From Candidatus Skiveiella danica (GTDB lineage: Bacteria > Pseudomonadota > Gammaproteobacteria > Burkholderiales > Burkholderiaceae_C), in assembly GCA_016721925.1 (NCBI GenBank), contig JADKHE010000012.1:1-20578 (forward strand): a DNA stretch of 20,578 nucleotides, written 5' to 3'. The notes beneath the pieces were generated by a model. That model was not told the DNA's origin and did no database searches. It saw only the letters and a list, made by a program, of their open reading frames with translations. The position numbers and the translations under genes were made by a program. Shown here piece after piece: positions 8,254-16,932 of this stretch (positions are counted from its first letter, which is position 1; each line of letters starts with the position of its first letter).

Positions 8254-8850
8254 ATGTCAGGACACGGTTTTCACGTCCACGGCCCGCACGACCACGAACT
8301 CGAGCATGCCCAGCAGGGCGGCCACGGCGGGCACGGGGAGTCGGGCGGCATGATCAACCAGATCGCGATGTTCACCGCCATCATCGCCACCGTGGGCGCC
8401 ATCTTCGGCTACATGGGCGGGGCCACCCAGGCCAACGCCGGCATCTACAAGAACAATGCCGCCATCAAGAAGACCGAAGCCTCCAACCAGTGGAACTACT
8501 TCCAGTCCAAGAGCACGAAGCAGTCGCTGGCCGAGATGTCGCGCGACCTGGCCCCGGGCGACGCCGAGAAGGCCAAATACCAGGCCAAGGTGGACCGCTA
8601 CGAGAAGGAAAAGAACGAGATCAAGCTCGTGGCCGAGGGCCTGGAGAAAGACGCCACCACCTGGGACAAGCAAAGCGATGAGCAGATGCACCAGCACCAC
8701 CGCTGGGCCCAGTCCACCACCGTGCTGCAGGTCTCGATCGCGATGGCGGCCATCGCGCTGCTGACCAAGAAGAAGTGGCTGGAAATCGCGATGTTCGTCG
8801 CCGGCGGCGCGGGCGTGCTGGTGGGCGCAGCCGCGGCACTTCATTTTTAG
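8254..8850 (+). CDS. DUF4337 domain-containing membrane protein
   Basis: A 198-residue protein with a His/Gly-rich N-terminus (residues 1-32, about eight histidines), one membrane helix at 36-56, a charged and probably coiled-coil middle (67-150, many Lys/Glu/Gln), and two C-terminal helices at ~155-171 and 175-196. This arrangement matches DUF4337, whose function is unknown. The His cluster could bind metal, which is inference. The start ATG at 8254 lies one base after the folA stop, so it belongs to the thyA-folA run. The TAG stop lies at the left edge of extragenic repeat copy A. Confidence 0.85.
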   Translation: MSGHGFHVHGPHDHELEHAQQGGHGGHGESGGMINQIAMFTAIIATVGAIFGYMGGATQANAGIYKNNAAIKKTEASNQWNYFQSKSTKQSLAEMSRDLAPGDAEKAKYQAKVDRYEKEKNEIKLVAEGLEKDATTWDKQSDEQMHQHHRWAQSTTVLQVSIAMAAIALLTKKKWLEIAMFVAGGAGVLVGAAAALHF

Positions 8851-8885
8851 TAGCTGTCAATAACCATTTGACGCTGGGCGGTCCG
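8844..8885 (+). repeat. extragenic repeat, copy A
   Basis: The core TAGCTGTCAATAACCATT, followed by ACGCTGGG, aligns without gaps to copies B, C and D elsewhere in the window. It begins at the DUF4337 stop codon. Its right half runs into the G-rich tract and has lost the GGCCA end seen in C and D. Confidence 0.6.
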
Positions 8886-9222
8886 GCGGGCCTGGAGGAA
8901 GGCCTGTGTTGTGGAGGCGGACTCGGGCGGGCCGGGGCGGGCCGGGTGGGGCCGGCGGCTGGCGCCGGGGGCGCGGGGGGTTTCGGCGGGGGGGGGGACG
9001 GGGCGGCCTGGCGGGGAGGCGCGGGGGGGCTCGCTGTCGCGCGCGGGGGGGCGTTGCAGCACACGCGGCGCGCTAAGGCTGGCGGATGCTCCGGCGCGGC
9101 GTGCGGGGACGGCCGGGCGGGGGGGGGTTGGGGGGGGGGGTGGGGGGGGGGGGGGGGGGGGCGCGGGGGGGGGGGGGGGGGGGGGGGCGGCGCGGGGCCG
9201 AGGCGCGTGGCCTGGGTGAAGT
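8886..9222. other. G-rich low-complexity tract, probable sequence or assembly artefact
   Basis: Over ~330 bases the plus strand grades from GC-rich sequence into runs of up to about twenty G, with almost no A or T between 9118 and 9190. Apparent reading frames here give only poly-Gly on plus or poly-Pro on minus and have no protein-like composition. No gene, tRNA or terminator is supported in 8851-9266 apart from repeat A. The tract sits exactly where housekeeping DNA meets the restriction locus, so the join itself may be unreliable. Taken at face value it would be a strong G-quadruplex former. Confidence 0.75.
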
Positions 9223-9266
9223 AACGAAAAGAGCCTGAGACCAGCTACCTCGGACACGCTGGAAAG

Positions 9267-9869
9267 CTACGGCAAAGCGAAAGCGCTCACAACTTCTCTC
9301 AACCGCAATCGTGTCCGAGCCAGACTCGGGGATCGCTCTGATGCCCGATCCGGACTCCATTCAGCGTTCACCCACTCGGACAAGCGAGCGTTGTAGCCCA
9401 GCCCCTGTGACAACCTGCCATCGATCGTTTTCAACAAGTCATCCCTGACTTGTCTGGGAGCGCCCTTGACCAACCCCAATAGCGCCTGCTTGGGGTCCGG
9501 CAGTTCATCCGGCGAGATAGGCAAGACACCTTTCGCGCCGATCAGCGTCCGCATGGCCACGTGATCCGCCAGAACCCAGGACTCCACCTCACGCACTGCA
9601 ATCCTGAACAGCAAGTTGTCGGGTGGCGCGCTTGCCAGCCACTGGGCACGGAATTCAACCAGACAGTTCGCACGATCCAAGTCCGTCAACAACACCATCA
9701 CCTGCTGCTGCGCCATTTGGTACCAACTGCCCATCCTGGAACGCAGGTAGCCGTTACCCCTGTTGCCCAGCTTGAACGTCACGGTGTGCGGCGTTGGAAC
9801 TTCAGAAATCAAGCGGAGGGCAATCGCCTCACTGAGCTGGTCTTCCGTCGCAACGGCGATCGGCGTCAT
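9267..9869 (-). CDS. TOPRIM-like protein (DUF4276-like) paired with the AAA ATPase
   Basis: An unbroken 200-residue frame. It has an early acidic residue after a hydrophobic strand (IAVATEDQLSE, Glu9), a second strand ending in DxD (VMVLLTDLDRAN, Asp63 and Asp65), and IAVREVESWVLADHVAM (90-106). The last resembles the E-x-E-x-W-L-x-x-D element I associate with DUF4276/RloB-type proteins. The Glu plus DxD layout is that of TOPRIM nucleases of the OLD type. The ATG at 9869 was chosen because it overlaps the reconstructed ATPase stop by 4 nt; an in-frame GTG lies at 9875. It is likely the nuclease or effector half of an ATPase-nuclease pair in the hsd operon. Family assignment is by motif only. 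Confidence 0.6.
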   Translation of the reverse strand: MTPIAVATEDQLSEAIALRLISEVPTPHTVTFKLGNRGNGYLRSRMGSWYQMAQQQVMVLLTDLDRANCLVEFRAQWLASAPPDNLLFRIAVREVESWVLADHVAMRTLIGAKGVLPISPDELPDPKQALLGLVKGAPRQVRDDLLKTIDGRLSQGLGYNARLSEWVNAEWSPDRASERSPSLARTRLRLREVVSAFALP

Positions 9870-11015
9870 TGCCACAAGCCCAACTGCGACACCTTGTCGG
9901 GCCGTGTCTTGGGCAATACCACCTCGGCGACCTCAGCCTGTCCCCAGCGCCAGTCGCTCGCCGGCATCCAGTGGACGGCCCGGTTGTACCCTGCTTCCCG
10001 GTTTCCAGAATAACCACTCCTCGCTCATCAATGCCGGGATTGCTCAACAGGGCATCGCTGTGCGTCGTCAAAATCACTTGTCGCTTGTTCTTTCGATCGC
10101 GCTGCAATCGATCCACGATCAACGGAATCTCTCTCACGATGGCATCGTTGGGCGAAATCTCGGTTCCTCCAGCAACAACATGGAGCTACCCTCCAGGAGT
10201 GCCCATAACAGCCCGAACAGGCGCAGTGTTCCGTCTGAAAATGCTCTTCAGATTGCCAACCGGCATTGGGGCGGTGGTGCGCATAACGCGCGCCTCCAGA
10301 TGCGGATGGCCCATATCGTCTTTGACGAACCGCAAGTCTTCAAACTGTGGTACCGCCAACGACAGGGCTTTTGAAATTTTGGTCAGGCGCGAGTTTCTGG
10401 TCTTCTCCGGCGTCCTGGACAAACGCTCCAAAAATCCTTGCCCAAAAGGATCATCCGTAAGTCGATGTCCGCCAATCTTTTCGCCAAACCGAAGCAACTG
10501 CGGCACTAGGTGCAAATATGTGATCTCGCTCAGAAACTCAACCACCTCGCGAAAACTGATGTTGGTCTGAATTTGCTCCAGATGCGTCTGGGTGCGCAAC
10601 ACGACATCAGCATCGTCCTTAGCGTCCGGACGGTTCACAACAGTTGGCCTTCTTTTCCAGACCTGCTCACGCGAGACCAGCAGTCGCTGCGCCCCTTTGC
10701 CTTCCGGCAGAAGGCCAAAACACCAACGCCACACGGGCGGCTGATCCAGCTCATGGCTGATTTCAAGTCAATCTCCACCTCCGGATCGCGCCTAGCATGA
10801 GGCAGCGAACCTTAGAAATGCCACCCCGCTCTGCAATGGCGGCCTGCAACCCGCCGCCTTTGGTCTTGCCGACATCGCGCAGGAATCGCAATGCGTCCAA
10901 CAGATTGGACTTGCCCGAAGCGTTGGGCCCCAAGACATAGGTCACATCGCGCAGGGGCAAATCCAGCGATTGGAAATTACGCCCAGTTTTTCAGTCTGAT
11001 GTTGCTCACAAGCAT
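9866..11015 (-). pseudogene. AAA ATPase (ABC/SMC-like, OLD/RloA type), frame broken several times
   Basis: Reconstructed across frames as a ~380-residue ATPase. It starts MLVSNIRLKNW at 11015, followed by Walker A GPNASGKSNLLDALRFL (~10880-10930) and a helical middle (10290-10730). The signature-like HFSDGTLRLFGLLWALLEG, Walker B MLLLEEPEISPN (~10150-10250) and switch-His VILTTHSDALLSNPG (~10030-10085) follow. The C-terminus ends SQLGLWQ, overlapping the next gene by 4 nt. Indels appear near 10980, 10798, 10772, 10286, 10240, 10162 and 9983, several in homopolymers. All ATPase motifs survive, arguing for sequencing error. It starts 27 bp after hsdS, same strand. ATPases of this class power TOPRIM or other nucleases in OLD, Gabija, PARIS and Rlo-type systems. 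Confidence 0.8.
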
Positions 11016-11109
11016 GGTGTTGCCTTCGCCGGGTTAAGAGGACTAAACGACATTTTCCACCAGCGCCCGGCCAGCAACGCCTGCGTGGTCTGGCCGGCGG
11101 CAGGCGCTG

Positions 11110-11178
11110 GCGCAGGTCGGCGCAGAGGCGGCGCAGGGCTTCGACGCGGGCGACGATACGGGATTGTTCAGCGGCGGG
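11110..11178 (-). repeat. HsdS conserved-helix repeat, distal copy
   Basis: Encodes AAEQSRIVARVEALRRLCADL, the C-terminal conserved segment of HsdS. DNA CGACGCGGGCGACGATACGG closely matches the same element at 11975-12048 with scattered changes. In type I HsdS this direct repeat flanks the second target-recognition domain and is a natural recombination site for domain swapping. Confidence 0.7.
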
Positions 11179-11660
11179 GTGGCAACCCAAGTACCAGCCC
11201 GCAACCTGTTTGGTTGAGATGTGCGGGACTCCGTTGCTCCGCCCTGGGTCTATGGGTTCCCACAAACAGATCAGACTGAAGCCAAAGGACAAGGAAGCTG
11301 GCCGAAATTGCCGTCGAATAGGGTGCAAGCCGCGCGACAGCGTAACAACATGGCAGATCGCTCTTACCAATGACAGCGTATTTCAACCCAGTCGAAATAA
11401 TGGTCCGATCAAGCGATAGAACAACGTCCCCCCGCCAGGCGTGAACTGTTCAAACTCACGGGCCGACGCCTCGTCAATGAAGGCAGTTTCCGACCAGTCG
11501 GCTTGCCCGTGACCAATGTTCACATTCCGCAGCAATCGTGTACCGACCGCCTTGAACCACTCGCTTTTGAACGCATAGCCATTCAGCATCTCCACAAGGT
11601 CTCCGATCCGCACCACACCCACCCGCCGGCAACTCAAACGGCTTTCATCGTCCGTGATCG

Positions 11661-11803
11661 GCGCCAGCGGCTCTGTCACGCTTGATCTGGCCGGCGGCGA
11701 TCAGGCGGTCTTTCTCAGAACGGATGTGTTTCAGCAGCTCGCTGGCGGGGTTCGTCGGCGGGGTCCTGGGGACGAGTTGGCCGCACGGCCAGTTGCAGGA
11801 TGG
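11661..11803 (-). repeat. HsdS conserved-region repeat, central copy
   Basis: Encodes QLVPQDPADEPASELLKHIR (reconstructed) plus EKDRLIAAGQIKRD, the central conserved region of HsdS. It is a direct repeat, at DNA and protein level, of 12535-12679. It marks the start of the second half of this two-domain subunit. Confidence 0.7.
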
Positions 11804-11974
11804 TTTGCTCCAGGGCGTCCACGGCTTCGGGGCGGTCGAACAGAGTGTCGAAGTGGATGGCGAGAGGCGCTGCCAGTTCTCCGTCAGGGCTTCGGGCGTG
11901 GCACTGTCGGTCAGCGTGGCCAGCAGGGTGCTGACGAGTTGGGCATGCTGCGCGGCTTCGAGCTGGCCCCTGGC

Positions 11975-12048
11975 TTCAAGCGCGTCGCACAGGCGCATGA
12001 GTTCTTCGACGCGGGTGACGATGCGGGATTGTTCGGCGAGGGGTGGCA
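11975..12048 (-). repeat. HsdS conserved-helix repeat, proximal copy
   Basis: Encodes LAEQSRIVTRVEELMRLCDA, ending the first half of HsdS. It is a direct repeat of 11110-11178, with the shared DNA core CGACGCGGGTGACGATGCGG on the plus strand. Confidence 0.7.
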
Positions 12049-12534
12049 ATGGAATCAGGAAATTGCCGAGCTTGGCAATGCTCAACCCTTCGCAGGATAC
12101 GCCAACCTGCACATCCATGACGGCCTGCTGAACATGGCGTGACACAGAGAACCTTATGCAAAAACGCATTCAGCTTGGGCATGACAGGCCGAACGATGGT
12201 GACGTGCTGGCTAGCGTTGGCCTCGTCAAAGTCACGGAACGACGGCGCATCTCCCGATCGATGCGCCGGTAATGTTCGAAAAGCAGATCGTTGGGCAAAG
12301 CGACTGTGCCAGCCATCTTGGCGTGTGTTGCTGGCTTAGATGAATGCGACGCTCTTAGCCGCAACCCATCGTCGTAAACGTTTTGAGATCGGAGAAGCTT
12401 CACCCCAGATGGCGTGTAAACCTCTCGGCCACCAAGCTGGCGTGCTTCCAGCTCCGATTTTCCACCAACGCATCGCGAAGCGGCACCCACTCCCACCCCT
12501 GCGGCACTTCAAACGGCTGCTCCTCCTCCAATCT

Positions 12535-12679
12535 CCGCCAGCGGCTTGTCCCGCCGGATCTTCCCCTCGGCGATCAGCCGGTCCTTCTCCGCCCGGATCT
12601 TCTTCAGCAACTCACTCGCCGGCTCGTCCGCTGGGTCTTGCGGCAGCAACTTGCCCTGCACGGCCAGGGTCAGGATCAG
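12535..12679 (-). repeat. HsdS conserved-region repeat, N-terminal copy
   Basis: Encodes KLLPQDPADEPASELLKKIR then AEKDRLIAEGKIRRDKPLAEI near the N-terminus of HsdS. It pairs with 11661-11803; together they show the internal duplication of type I specificity subunits. Confidence 0.7.
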
Positions 12680-12726
12680 TTCACGCAGGCGCGCCACGCC
12701 GCCGGGGGCAGTGGCCAGCAGGTTCA

Positions 12727-12770
12727 AATTTGATAGCAACATATGACCATTCAACGCTAGGAAGCCAGTG
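12727..12770 (+). repeat. extragenic repeat, copy B, across the hsdM/hsdS junction
   Basis: ATTTGATAGCAACATATGAC followed by CATTCAACGCTAGGAAGCCA aligns without gaps to copies A, C and D. Read on the minus strand it contains the last codons and TAG stop (12757-12759) of the hsdM frame and the ATG of hsdS (12740-12742), with the 14-bp intergenic gap inside it. The repeat has therefore become part of the coding and initiation region. Confidence 0.6.
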
Positions 12771-14225
12771 ATTTGCCAAGTATTTGCTTCAATTCATCGC
12801 GCAACGCCTGCGCCTCGCCCTGCAGACGCGCGTAGTCGGCCAGCAGTTGCTCGGGGTCGTGGCTCACAACGTCTCACCGACGTGGGGGTTCTTCTGGTCG
12901 AGGTTGTAGCTGGCGGCCTTGATCTGCGTCGATGCTGACCTTCCAGGCGCGCTCGTTTTCCACGCGGGCGGCAAAGCCATCCGCCTCGCTGCCCCACCAG
13001 GCTTTCTCGGCGTCGAACTCTTCGATGCGGATGGGTTTGGTCTTGTTGTAGTTCTTCACGCCCGGCGGGTACGGGTGCTCGTAGTACCAGACGTCTTGTG
13101 GTCGGCTCGCCCTTGGTGAAGAACAGCAGGTTGGTCTTGATGCCGGTGTAGGGCGCGAACACGCCGTTGGGCAGGCGCACGATGGTGTGCAGGTTGCACT
13201 CGGCCAGCAGCTGCTCCTTGATGCGGGTTTTGACGCCTTCGCCGAACAGCGTGCCGTCGGGCAGCACCAGCGCGGCGCGGCCGTTGACCTTGAGGATGGC
13301 GTTGATCAGCACCAGGAACAGGTCAGCCGTTTCTTTGGTGCGCACGTCGGCGGGGTAGCCCTGCTCGATGCCGGGCTCCTCGATGCCGCCGAAGGGCGGG
13401 TTGGTCAGGACCACGTCCACGCGGTCGGCGGCGGTGTGGTCGCGCAGCGGGCGGGCCAGGGTGTTGTCGTGCCGGATGGCGCTGGGCACCTCGATGCCGT
13501 GCAGCAGCAGGTTGGTGACGCAGAGCATGTGGGGCAGCTGCTTTTTCTCGACGCCGCGAATGCTGGCCTGAAGCACGGCTTCGTCGGCGGAGTTATGCAC
13601 CTGCTTGCGCAGGTGTTCGATGCTGCAGACCAGGAAGCCGCCCGTGCCGGTGGCCGGGTCCAGCACGATTTCACCGAGCTTGGGATTGACCATGTCCACC
13701 ATGAACTGGGTGACGGCGCGGGGGGTGTAGAACTCGCCGGCGTTGCCGGCGCCTTGCAGGTCTTTAAGGATCTTCTCGTAGAGGTCGTTGAACTGGTGGC
13801 GCTCGGCCTGTCGGTTGAAGTCGATGGTGTTGAGCTTGTTGATGACCTGGCGCAGCAGGTGGCCGCTCTTCATGTAGTTGTAGGCGTCTTCGAACACGCC
13901 GCGCACCACGTAGCCGCGCGGGTTGCGCACCGGGTCGGCGCTGAGGTTCTTGAGCGTGGCGAAGAGCTGGTTGTCCACGAAGTCGAGCAACTCGTCGCCG
14001 GTCATGCCTTCGGCGTTGGCGGCCCAGTTGCGCCAGCGCATGTCTTCAGGGGATGGGGCTGGCGTAGGCGTCCCGGGTGAGTTCGAGCTCTTCTTCGAGC
14101 GCATCGAACACCTTGAGGAACAGCAGCCAGGTGAGCTGGCTGATGCGCTGGGCGTCGCCATCGACGCCGCTGTCCTGGCGCATGACGTCCTGGATGGACT
14201 TGATGACGGGGGTTAGGTTGGACAT
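12757..14225 (-). CDS. hsdM: type I restriction-modification N6-adenine methyltransferase HsdM, frameshifted
   Basis: HsdM methylates adenine in the HsdS target using SAM. Start ATG at 14225 (MSNLTPVIKSIQDVMRQ). The N-terminal helical domain (LTWLLFLKVFDALEEEL) breaks at ~14052, where one C appears missing, and resumes with PEDMRWRNWAAN. The catalytic core is clean: SAM motif I DPATGTGGFL (~190-199) and NPPFGG (~276-281). Breaks follow near 13098 (then VKNYNKTKPIRIEEFDAEKAWWG) and 12927. A TGA at 12864 could end the protein, with a GTG-started 36-codon frame overlapping it. Full length to 12757 is ~489 residues, matching EcoAI-type HsdM, so that TGA is probably another error. hsdS follows 14 bp later. 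Confidence 0.88.
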
Positions 14226-14248
14226 GAGGGTTTCGGGAGCGTTTTATG

Positions 14249-14303
14249 AGCAAAAATGGCCACTTCCCAGCGTGGAATGGTCATATTCAGCTATGAATAA
14301 CTG
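14249..14303 (-). repeat. extragenic repeat, copy C, between hsdR and hsdM
   Basis: Read on the minus strand: TATTCATAGCTGAATATGAC, CATTCCACGCTGGGAAGTGG, CCATTTTTGC. It is the most complete copy. It can fold as ATGACCATTCC against GGAA-G-TGGCCAT, around an ACGCTG loop with one bulge and one mismatch. It fills most of the 95-bp gap between hsdR and hsdM and could set the relative expression of the two genes. Confidence 0.65.
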
Positions 14304-14320
14304 AGTATTTTTCACCCCAC

Positions 14321-16793
14321 TCAGGCGGCGGGGCGGTCGGATTCCGGCTTGTACAGCGCCTGCTCCAGTGTGCGCACGGCCCGCAGGTACTGCGGCCGGC
14401 CACCGAAGCTGCGCACCAGCTCCGCCGGGCTGCCCAGCTCGGTGAAGGGCTGGATGCTGAGCACGTTGTCGGCCTCGATGGTGGCCAGGCCTTCGTCGGC
14501 GTATTTGTCGAGCAGCGCGTCCAGCACCTTGCGGGCCACCAGGCCGTACTGGGTGAAGACGCTGCTGGTGCGTGCGCGGCGGGCGCGCTCGCGCCGGGTA
14601 GACGGTGGCATGTTCCAGGCCATGCAGCAGCCAGGTCGAACGGGTCCAGGTCGCGGCCCACTTCGTCGGCCAGCGCGTCGATCAGCACGCCCTGCCCTTC
14701 CAGCTCCGCCAGCAGCGCGGCCTTGCGGTCGGCGTCGGACCAAGCCTGCAGGAAGCGGTCGAGCGAATCGAAGCGACGGGTGAGGTTGATGCAGGTGTAG
14801 TCGCCCAGGCTCTCGGTGATGAAGGCTGGCCCTGGGCGTTGAGGTATTGCACGCGCTCGCGGGCCACAGCCACGGTGACCGGGCCGCCGACGACGTAATT
14901 CTTGGGCTTGTGGCACCGTCGGTGCCGGCCAAAGAGGTCCAGCGGGCCCAGCGGGTCGGCCGGCTGGCCGTCGCCAAATTCAGGCGAGACGGGCTGGGCG
15001 GGGTCGTCCGGTTCCGGCGGTGCGATGGGGTCGTCACCCTTCGGCTCGTAAATCTGCACAGGGTCGCCGTCAAAGTCTTTGTCGGCAAACAACTCGGTGG
15101 CGCGTTTGAAGTCCAGGATGGTGAACCAGCTCTTGCCCAGGTCTTCGCGCAGGCGGGTGCCGCGGCCGATGATCTGCTTGAACAGCGTCATGGACTTGAT
15201 GTTTTGGTCCAGCACGATGAGCTTGCAGGTTTGCGCGTCGACCCCGGTGCTCAGGAGCTTGGAGGTGGTGGCGATGACCGGGTAGACCTTTTCCGGGTCG
15301 ATGAAGTTGTCGAGCTCGCGCTTGCCCTCGGGGTTGTCGCCGGTGATCTGCACCACATACCTAGGCTGGGTGGCGCAGAGGTCGGCGTTGGCGTTGCTGA
15401 GCGCCTGGCGCATGCGGGCGGCGTGGTCGATGTCTTCGCAGAACACGATGGTCTTGGCGAAGCGGTCGGTGGCTTTGAGGTAGGCGGTGATGCGCTCGGC
15501 CACCACGGCGTCGCGCTGCTCCAGCACCAGGCTGCGGTTCATGTCGGTGCCGTTGTAGATACGGTCTTCGATCAGGTGGCCGTGCTTGTCGGTCATGCCG
15601 GCGGTGGGGCGCCAGCCAAAGGTGTCCTTGTCCAGATCGACGCGGATGACCTTGTACGGTGCCAGATACCCGTCTTCGATACCCTGGCGCAGGCTGTAGG
15701 TGTAGACGGGCTCGCCGAAGTAATCGATGTTGGAAACGTCTTTGGTTTCCTTGGGCGTGGCGGTCAGGCCGACCTGCGTGGCGCTGGAGAAATAGCTCAG
15801 GATGTCGCGCCAGGCGGAGTCTTCCGCCGCGCTGCCCCGGTGGCATTCGTCGACCACGATCAGGTCGAAGAACTCCGGGCTGAACTGCTTGTAGATGTTG
15901 TTTTCTTCCTCGGTGCCGGTGACCGCCTGGTAGAGCGAGAGGTAGATTTCGTAGCTGGTGTCGACCTTCTTGGTGGTTCGGTGCACGGCCAGTTCGAGCT
16001 CTTCGACTTCCACCTGACCCTGTGCGTTGATGCGCTCCACACCTTTGGCATTGGGGCTGAGCTTGGCCATCGCGCCCTTGAACGGGCGGAAGTCGTTGAC
16101 CATGGTCTGGTCGATCAGGATGTTGCGGTCGGCCAGGAACAAGATGCGCTTCTTGGCGCGGCTCTTCCACAGGCGCCAGATGATCTGGAAGGCGGTGTAG
16201 GTCTTGCCGGTGCCGGTGGCCATGACCAGCAGCACCCGGTTCTGCCCGGCGGCAATGGCTTGCACGGTGCGATTGATGGCATTGAGCTGGTAGTAGCGCG
16301 GCGTCTTGCTGGGCGCATAGTCCGCCGCGGCGACGCGACGGACGTCGGCGCTCCAGCCTTTCCAGGCACAGTAACGGCTCCACAGCTCATCGGGGCTGGG
16401 GAACTGATCGAGGGTGAGGTCTTGCTCCAGCACGCCATCGGCGCAGGTGGCGTCGCGGAACACGAACCCATCGCCGTTGCTGGAAAAGCTGAAAGGGACG
16501 TCAAGCAGGTCGGCGTACCGGATGGCCTGTTGCATGCCGGCGCCCCATGGCGTGCTGGTTGTCCCGGCTTCGACCACGGCCAGCGGGATGTTGGCTTTGT
16601 GGAACAAAGCGAAATCACTCACCCAGCACGGTGGCGGGGTCGCGTTGCGCCTTCTTGCCGCGGACCACCACACGACCCGCCCGCAAAGGAATTGAGCATA
16701 GATCTGGTCCATGCCGCTCCACCCCGCTGCCACCATGGCGGGCCGGATGAACTTGTCGCAGAGGTCGCTTTCCGAAAGGTTCTTCTTAATCAT
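14321..16793 (-). CDS. hsdR: type I restriction endonuclease subunit HsdR, frameshifted at its C-terminal end
   Basis: HsdR is the ATP-driven translocase and nuclease of the complex. The ATG at 16793 opens MIKKNLSESDLCDKFIRPAM. The nuclease region retains Asp60 (SDFALFHKAN) and Glu75 (LAVVEA), but the expected Lys after EA reads out of frame. Superfamily-2 helicase motifs are clean: ATGTGKT (192-198), DECH (315-318), TATP (344-347), QIIGRGTRLRED. After ~14925 homology moves through frames at ~14827 (FITESLGDYTCINL) and ~14632. It ends with an EcoEI-type C-terminal domain (LGSPAELVRSFGGRPQYLRA, LEQALYKPESD) at TAG 14321. Reconstructed length is ~823 residues, as in EcoAI/EcoEI HsdR. It is the first gene of the apparent operon. 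Confidence 0.9.
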
Positions 16794-16932
16794 TCCTCGT
16801 CCGCAATGGCGGCCGGGTTGTGTGAGTCGTCGGAGGGTCGCCCATTATTCAGCAAGATCAACGACCTACTCGGTCGAATTCGCTCTCACCGGCCCATCGC
16901 TGATCCGTTCGCGGCGCAAGACCCAGCCCGCC

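Larger units (their letters stand above)
11043..12742 (-). pseudogene. hsdS: type I restriction-modification specificity subunit HsdS, frame broken several times
   Basis: HsdS recognises the split DNA target and holds the R and M subunits. Reconstructed from the ATG at 12742 (MLLSNLNLLATAPGG) to a TAG at 11043 (VENVV end), about 565 residues, the size of EcoAI/EcoEI-type HsdS. Order: conserved region 1, target-recognition domain 1 (LLRSQNVYDDGL, ITGASIGRCAVVP, LSIAKLGNFLIPLPPLAEQ), central conserved region, target-recognition domain 2 (GDLVEMLNGYAFKSEWF, VPHISTKQVAG), C-terminal conserved helix (AAEQSRIVARVEALRRL). Frame changes fall near 12520, 12430, 12330, 12260, 12165, 11850, 11660, 11430, 11320 and 11080. 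The start codon lies inside repeat copy B. Confidence 0.85.

Noticed and set aside
8775..9257. Gly-rich and Pro-rich open frames in the G tract
   Set aside because: Composition is purely that of the G runs; there is no protein-like pattern and frames open in both directions.
13187..14080. 297-residue plus-strand frame opposite hsdM
   Set aside because: It is the antisense shadow of a high-GC gene. The minus strand has clear methyltransferase motifs.
16794..16932. Promoter for the hsd operon
   Set aside because: An AT-richer patch (GAATAAT near 16848-16858, minus strand) exists, but no -35 at proper spacing could be supported.
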